37,717 nt of DNA from an uncultured Paracoccaceae bacterium (lineage in GTDB: Bacteria; Pseudomonadota; Alphaproteobacteria; Rhodobacterales; Rhodobacteraceae). The stretch lies in the NCBI GenBank assembly GCA_937883775.1, contig CAKZXZ010000192.1, forward strand, positions 1 through 37,717, read 5' to 3'. The notes under the pieces were generated by a model. That model ran no database searches and was not told the DNA's origin. It saw only the letters and a program-made list of their open reading frames with translations. Below are positions 34,271-37,717 of this stretch, piece by piece. The translations under genes were made by a program, and so were the position numbers. Every line of letters begins with the position of its first letter. The first letter of the stretch is position 1.

Positions 34271-34981
34271 ATGACCCCGACCGAAATTGACGCGCTTTTG
34301 CATCGCCTGCACAGCTGCGACACGCCAACCGTATGCAATGCCATCGAAGTGGCGCAAGGACAGCGCGGCTTTGACGGGTTTACCCATCAGTCCCCGGTCT
34401 GGGCCGGGGACCCGAATGCGCGCATCATTGGTTTTGCGCGTACTGCAAAAATTGCAGGCAACACCCCACCATCCGATCCCGCAGACGACATCCGAGCGCG
34501 GCGCATGGCCTATTTCAAAGCGATGTCGCAAGGCCCCCGTCCCGGCGTCGCCGTGATTGAGGACATGGATGGAAACGCCGCTTTCGGAGCGTGGTGGGGC
34601 GAGGTGCATGCGCAGGTTCACAAACAGGTTTTCGGGCTAGGCGGTGCGGTAACGAATGGCGTTCTGCGTGACCTTGGAGACATGCCAGAGGGATTTCCCG
34701 CGCTTGCCGGATCGATTGGGCCCAGCCACGGCTTTGTGCATGTGCGCGAAGTCGGAACCCCCGTTAAGATCTTTGGCATGGCTGTAAACGATGGCGACCT
34801 GATCCACGCAGACAGGCATGGCGCCGTTTGCGTACCTGCTGATGTGATGCCGCATCTGAACGCAGCCTTAGACCGACTGTTCGCATCCGAGGCAATTGTT
34901 CTGGACCCACTTAAGGAAGGCCCTGTCGACTTTGAGACATTCACAGAATTATGGGCGCAGTTTGAAAAGGCGCGCACCTAA
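34271..34981 (+). CDS. RraA-like / HMG-CHA aldolase family protein
   Basis: 236 residues of the RraA fold, which covers RNase E regulators and 4-hydroxy-4-methyl-2-oxoglutarate / 4-carboxy-4-hydroxy-2-oxoadipate (HMG/CHA) aldolases. The substrate loop FGAWWGEVHAQVHKQVFGLG (about 105-124), GAVTNGVLRDLGDM with the pyruvate-binding Arg133 and metal-linked Asp134, and GDLIHADRHGAVCVP (about 175-189) are aldolase-type features, and the operon context argues for catabolism. It is the last gene of the operon, five bases after the hydrolase. Confidence 0.88.
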   Translation: MTPTEIDALLHRLHSCDTPTVCNAIEVAQGQRGFDGFTHQSPVWAGDPNARIIGFARTAKIAGNTPPSDPADDIRARRMAYFKAMSQGPRPGVAVIEDMDGNAAFGAWWGEVHAQVHKQVFGLGGAVTNGVLRDLGDMPEGFPALAGSIGPSHGFVHVREVGTPVKIFGMAVNDGDLIHADRHGAVCVPADVMPHLNAALDRLFASEAIVLDPLKEGPVDFETFTELWAQFEKART

Positions 34982-35058
34982 GATAATTGGGCCAGCTGTG
35001 ATGAGACTAATTTGCATTATTGCGTCGCGTATGGCGGCATCTGGCGCACAGGCATGAA

Positions 35059-35078
35059 TGCGCATGTGATTATGCGCA
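35059..35078. repeat. Inverted repeat after the catabolic operon
   Basis: TGCGCAT (35059-35065) and ATGCGCA (35072-35078) form a perfect 7-base stem with a GTGATT loop in the 209-base gap between the RraA-like and SLT genes. No T-tract follows on either strand, so it is not a standard Rho-independent terminator; it may be a regulatory or transcript-end hairpin. Confidence 0.35.
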
Positions 35079-35190
35079 GGATAGAAAAACTCAATCCGGC
35101 CGAAAACTGCGCATCAAACCGAAAGCTATTGAATTACACCCTCTCTTGGACCGAGAAAGCGGTCATTAAGCTTGGAAAAAGAGAGAGCCG

Positions 35191-35667
35191 ATGCGTTACC
35201 TGATCCTGATGGTCACTTTGTGGCTTGCCGCGTGTGGTGCTGCGCCCGAGGAAACAGTGACGCGGGACGTCCCGCTCTATCCAGGTGAGACCGCAGCGCT
35301 GCGCGTCATGATAAATGAGACCGCAGATGCCTACGACGTCCCCCGGAGCCTTGTGCACCGGGTCATACAACGTGAAAGCGATTATCGGCCCAACGCGCGA
35401 AACGGTCCCTATTACGGGCTTATGCAAATTCTTCCCGAGACAGCGCGCCAAATGGGGTTTCGCGGAAATAACGCGGATCTTTTGGATGCACAGACCAATT
35501 TGACCTATGCCGTCAAATACCTTCGCGGCGCATGGATGGTGTCGGATGGCAACGAACCCGAAGCGGTGATGTGGTACGCACGCGGATACTACTACGAAGC
35601 GCGAAACCGCTGCATGTTGGTCGCGACCGGACTGCGCGACACCGAGGTCCGTCGCTATTGCGGCTGA
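35191..35667 (+). CDS. Small SLT-type lytic transglycosylase lipoprotein
   Basis: 158-residue protein with a lipoprotein signal (LAAC, Cys15) and an SLT_1 domain (about 40-140). The catalytic Glu62 is in VIQRESDYRPNA, followed by YYGLMQILPETARQMGF (75-91), AVKYLRG and a closing MWYARGYYYEA stretch. It cleaves peptidoglycan, probably at the outer or inner membrane face. It is unusually short: essentially one catalytic domain. GAGAGAG precedes the ATG. No clear functional tie to its neighbours is seen. Confidence 0.9.
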   Translation: MRYLILMVTLWLAACGAAPEETVTRDVPLYPGETAALRVMINETADAYDVPRSLVHRVIQRESDYRPNARNGPYYGLMQILPETARQMGFRGNNADLLDAQTNLTYAVKYLRGAWMVSDGNEPEAVMWYARGYYYEARNRCMLVATGLRDTEVRRYCG

Positions 35668-35928
35668 CGCGGAAACAAAAGCTCTGAATGCGGTCATGAC
35701 CGCGCAGTCCTGAATGGCAGCACGCCTGCAAAGCCGATCCACAACGATCAGCGACTGTTTGCTCAAGCCACATAATCTGTTGCTTCACGACCAATAAACC
35801 GGCGGTTCAGCGCAATGCTGCGCAATGCACCGCCGAACGGTGGAGGAAACGGACACGCTTGAAGGCCCTCTCCTTGACAGCGCTGATCTCCAGCACCACC
35901 ACAAGTTGATGAGCTGTGCTTCCCCCCC

Positions 35929-37527
35929 ATGCCTGGCCAGAAAGACGGCCGCAAAATGATCGTCAGTGGCAATGACTTTGTACTTTCGGCAACAGAGCGG
36001 CATTTTGATGTAGCTGTCATAGGTGCGGGGACAGTCGGGCTATGTCTGGCGACAGCTTTGCGCCGCAAAGGCGTCTCTGTCATTGTTTTGGAGGCTGGCG
36101 GCGCAAGCGCAAATACCACTTCAAACGTCGATACGGCTGTCTCTGCGGGTCATCCACATGAAGGAACCGATCTTGGCCGCGCGTCAGGTCTTGGCGGGAC
36201 CAGTGCGCTTTGGGCGGGTCAACTCGTGGAATTTGATCCACTGGACTTGCAACGCCGCGACCGCCCTTGGCCAATCAACTACGAGATCCTGCAGCCGTGG
36301 TACAACGAGGCCTACGCGTTTTTAGGCTTGGGACCGCGACCGACGGTGGCACAGTACCAAGAGGCGATGGGGTTTCGGATAAAGGCGAATGCACGCGTCG
36401 AACCCTTGATGACCCGTTGGCTGCCAGAGCCCAATTTCACACGCCTCTTTGCGCGCGATCTTCAGAGCGACATGCCCGTCGTGACAGATGTTGAGGTCGA
36501 TAGGATCGAGTTTGAAGGTACGCGGGCCACGTCCGTAAACGCACGCAGCAAGGCCGGTGCTTCTGTTCGCGTGGCCGCAGATCATGTCATCTTGGCTGCG
36601 GGCACGATCGGAAATGCACGCCTCGCGCTGGCATTGCAGCGGCAGAAAGGCTGCCCATGGACGAAGAACACTTTCGTCGGGCGGTATTTTCTGGATCATC
36701 TCGGTGGCGCAGTCGCGACCGTCGAGGTACTCGACGACACAGCGTTTCGCAAAGCGTTCGAGCATGGCCAGGCCTTTGGCCAGAAATTTGAGCCAAAGCT
36801 GAAGTTTACCGAAGAGGCATCAGCTCAGAAAATATTGGGGGTCAATGGTGCGTTTCTGTTCCACTCGGCGCTCTACCCTCACCTGTCCAACCTAAAACAG
36901 ACGGCCCGCGCGGCCCGCAATGGTGTGCTGCATTCCAACGCTTGGGCGCTTCCAGGGGATCTGGTGCGGATTGGAAGATCGTTTTTACCGCTTGTCTGCA
37001 GATACCTGCGGGATCGCCGCGTTTATGGTTTCTATGACAGAGGTATCGAATTCTATGTGCAATCCGAACAGATCCCCCTCTTTCACAGCTCTGTTCGGCT
37101 TGAACCGGGATCGCAGAATGAGCGCCTGCCCAAAGCTGTTGTAGACTGGCAAGTCGATGGCCGGGAAATCGACGCAATCCGCCACTTCGTCGAATCCGCA
37201 AACGCGCTTTTGGTGCAGCAAGGTCTGGCACGAATTATACCCAAACCTGAACTCGACAGCCAACAAGGCGGTTTGAGCCTGTTGGCCGACACATACCATC
37301 AAAGTGGCGGGATGCGGATGAGCGCGGCAGCGGGCGGCGGCGTTACGGATGCAGACGGTTTGATTTGGAATACACGAAATGTCTATGTGGCCGGCGCGTC
37401 GGTCATGCCAAGCTCAAGCCATGCAAACGTGACACTCACCAGCATGGCATTGGCCTTACGGCTTGCTGCACACCTGACCGCAAAAGTGAAAGGACGGGCA
37501 CTTGCACCGATCAGCGACACAATGTGA
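35929..37527 (+). CDS. GMC-type FAD-dependent oxidoreductase
   Basis: 532-residue flavoprotein. The FAD-binding beta-alpha-beta motif is DVAVIGAGTVGLCLATALRR (about 27-46) with VIVLEAGG at its end, followed by GRASGLGGTSALWAGQ (about 83-98) contacting flavin. The C-terminal GMC part has YHQSGGMRMS (about 461-470) and NVYVAGASVMPSSSHANVTL (about 484-503), where an active-site His is followed by Asn. GMC enzymes of this shape oxidise alcohols or sugars; some sit with exopolysaccharide genes. The substrate is unknown. The start is uncertain: neither ATG 35929 nor ATG 35956 has a good ribosome site, and the FAD motif begins well after both. Confidence 0.88.
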   Translation: MPGQKDGRKMIVSGNDFVLSATERHFDVAVIGAGTVGLCLATALRRKGVSVIVLEAGGASANTTSNVDTAVSAGHPHEGTDLGRASGLGGTSALWAGQLVEFDPLDLQRRDRPWPINYEILQPWYNEAYAFLGLGPRPTVAQYQEAMGFRIKANARVEPLMTRWLPEPNFTRLFARDLQSDMPVVTDVEVDRIEFEGTRATSVNARSKAGASVRVAADHVILAAGTIGNARLALALQRQKGCPWTKNTFVGRYFLDHLGGAVATVEVLDDTAFRKAFEHGQAFGQKFEPKLKFTEEASAQKILGVNGAFLFHSALYPHLSNLKQTARAARNGVLHSNAWALPGDLVRIGRSFLPLVCRYLRDRRVYGFYDRGIEFYVQSEQIPLFHSSVRLEPGSQNERLPKAVVDWQVDGREIDAIRHFVESANALLVQQGLARIIPKPELDSQQGGLSLLADTYHQSGGMRMSAAAGGGVTDADGLIWNTRNVYVAGASVMPSSSHANVTLTSMALALRLAAHLTAKVKGRALAPISDTM

Positions 37528-37623
37528 CACACAAAATATCTCAATTTTGCATATTCAATTACGTTGAGCTTATCGGGCTGACGGTATGAGTGTGAACGGA
37601 CAGTATTAAATGAAAATGGTGGG

Positions 37624-37713
37624 TGGCGGAGACGAAGGGATTCGAACCCTCGAGACGGTTTCCCGCCTACTCCCTTAGCAGGGGAGCGCCTTCGACCACT
37701 CGGCCACGTCTCC
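37624..37713 (-). tRNA. tRNA-Ser (anticodon GCT)
   Basis: A 90-base class II tRNA on the minus strand: acceptor GGAGACG paired with CGTCTCC, discriminator G and encoded CCA (37626-37624). The anticodon arm CTCCC-CTGCTAA-GGGAG gives anticodon GCT (codon AGC). The long variable arm and a T arm with GGTTCGAATCC fit tRNA-Ser. No integrase lies at its 3' side within the window. Confidence 0.97.
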
Positions 37714-37717
37714 GTCG

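Noticed and set aside
35012-35203. 63-codon plus-strand frame between the RraA-like and SLT genes
   Set aside because: It contains the perfect hairpin, overlaps the SLT start and has no family features.
35763-35930. Minus-strand 55-codon frame in the gap before the GMC gene
   Set aside because: It has a non-repetitive, protein-like C-terminus but no ribosome site or recognised family, and its start coincides with the opposite-strand GMC start; too weak to call.
1-37717. CRISPR arrays, complete insertion sequences, phage structural genes or toxin-antitoxin pairs
   Set aside because: None were found; apart from the integrase start, the window is made of transport, envelope and metabolic genes.

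Overview
The window looks like chromosomal DNA from an alphaproteobacterium, most likely a marine Rhodobacterales (Roseobacter-type) organism. The grounds are GC-rich coding sequence, tightly overlapped operons (ATGA, TGATG, GTGA and TTGA junctions), many ABC importers, and the family types present. No species can be named from sequence alone.

Layout, left to right. (1) Positions 1-385: the edge of an integrated element, with a tRNA-Thr(TGT) gene and, reading away from its 3' end, the start of a P4-type tyrosine integrase carrying an in-frame TGA. The element itself would lie outside the window, to the left. (2) 585-2924: acetate kinase, overlapping tail-to-tail with an MltB-type lytic transglycosylase lipoprotein. 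(3) 3114-8285: a four-gene peptide-type ABC importer whose two ATPases are fused in one chain. (4) 8349-12730 (minus): phnD-phnC-phnE-phnE plus a class IIA HAD hydrolase, a phosphonate/phosphate-ester type import operon with a strong stem-loop between phnD and phnC. (5) 12731-13339: about 600 bases without a convincing gene.

(6) 13340-21246: a cell-envelope locus. An EEP-family hydrolase converges on opgG. On the minus strand lie cytochrome b561, opgH and opgG (osmoregulated periplasmic glucan synthesis). Divergent from these are a CDP-alcohol phosphatidyltransferase, a membrane-anchored alkaline-phosphatase-superfamily (phosphoglycerol-transferase/sulfatase-like) protein and a UPF0104 (YbhN/lysyl-PG-synthase TM) protein. 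(7) 21350-25773: an NMT1/THI5-like ABC importer with a fused double permease, translationally coupled to a GT4 glycosyltransferase; a FkbM methyltransferase converges on it (25770-26522).

(8) 26750-34981: a GntR/FCD regulator divergent from a catabolic operon: sugar-type ABC importer (binding protein, two permeases, ATPase), bicupin, HpcH/HpaI aldolase, alpha/beta hydrolase and RraA-like aldolase. A palindrome in the divergent gap is a candidate operator. (9) 35191-37713: a small SLT-type transglycosylase lipoprotein, a GMC-type flavin oxidoreductase and tRNA-Ser(GCT).

The parts most likely to hold undescribed biology are the GntR-controlled bicupin/two-aldolase operon, whose substrate cannot be named; the envelope run 17934-25773, which pairs lipid-headgroup enzymes with glucan synthesis and an importer-glycosyltransferase operon; and the phn operon that ends in a HAD protein lacking the usual second Asp.
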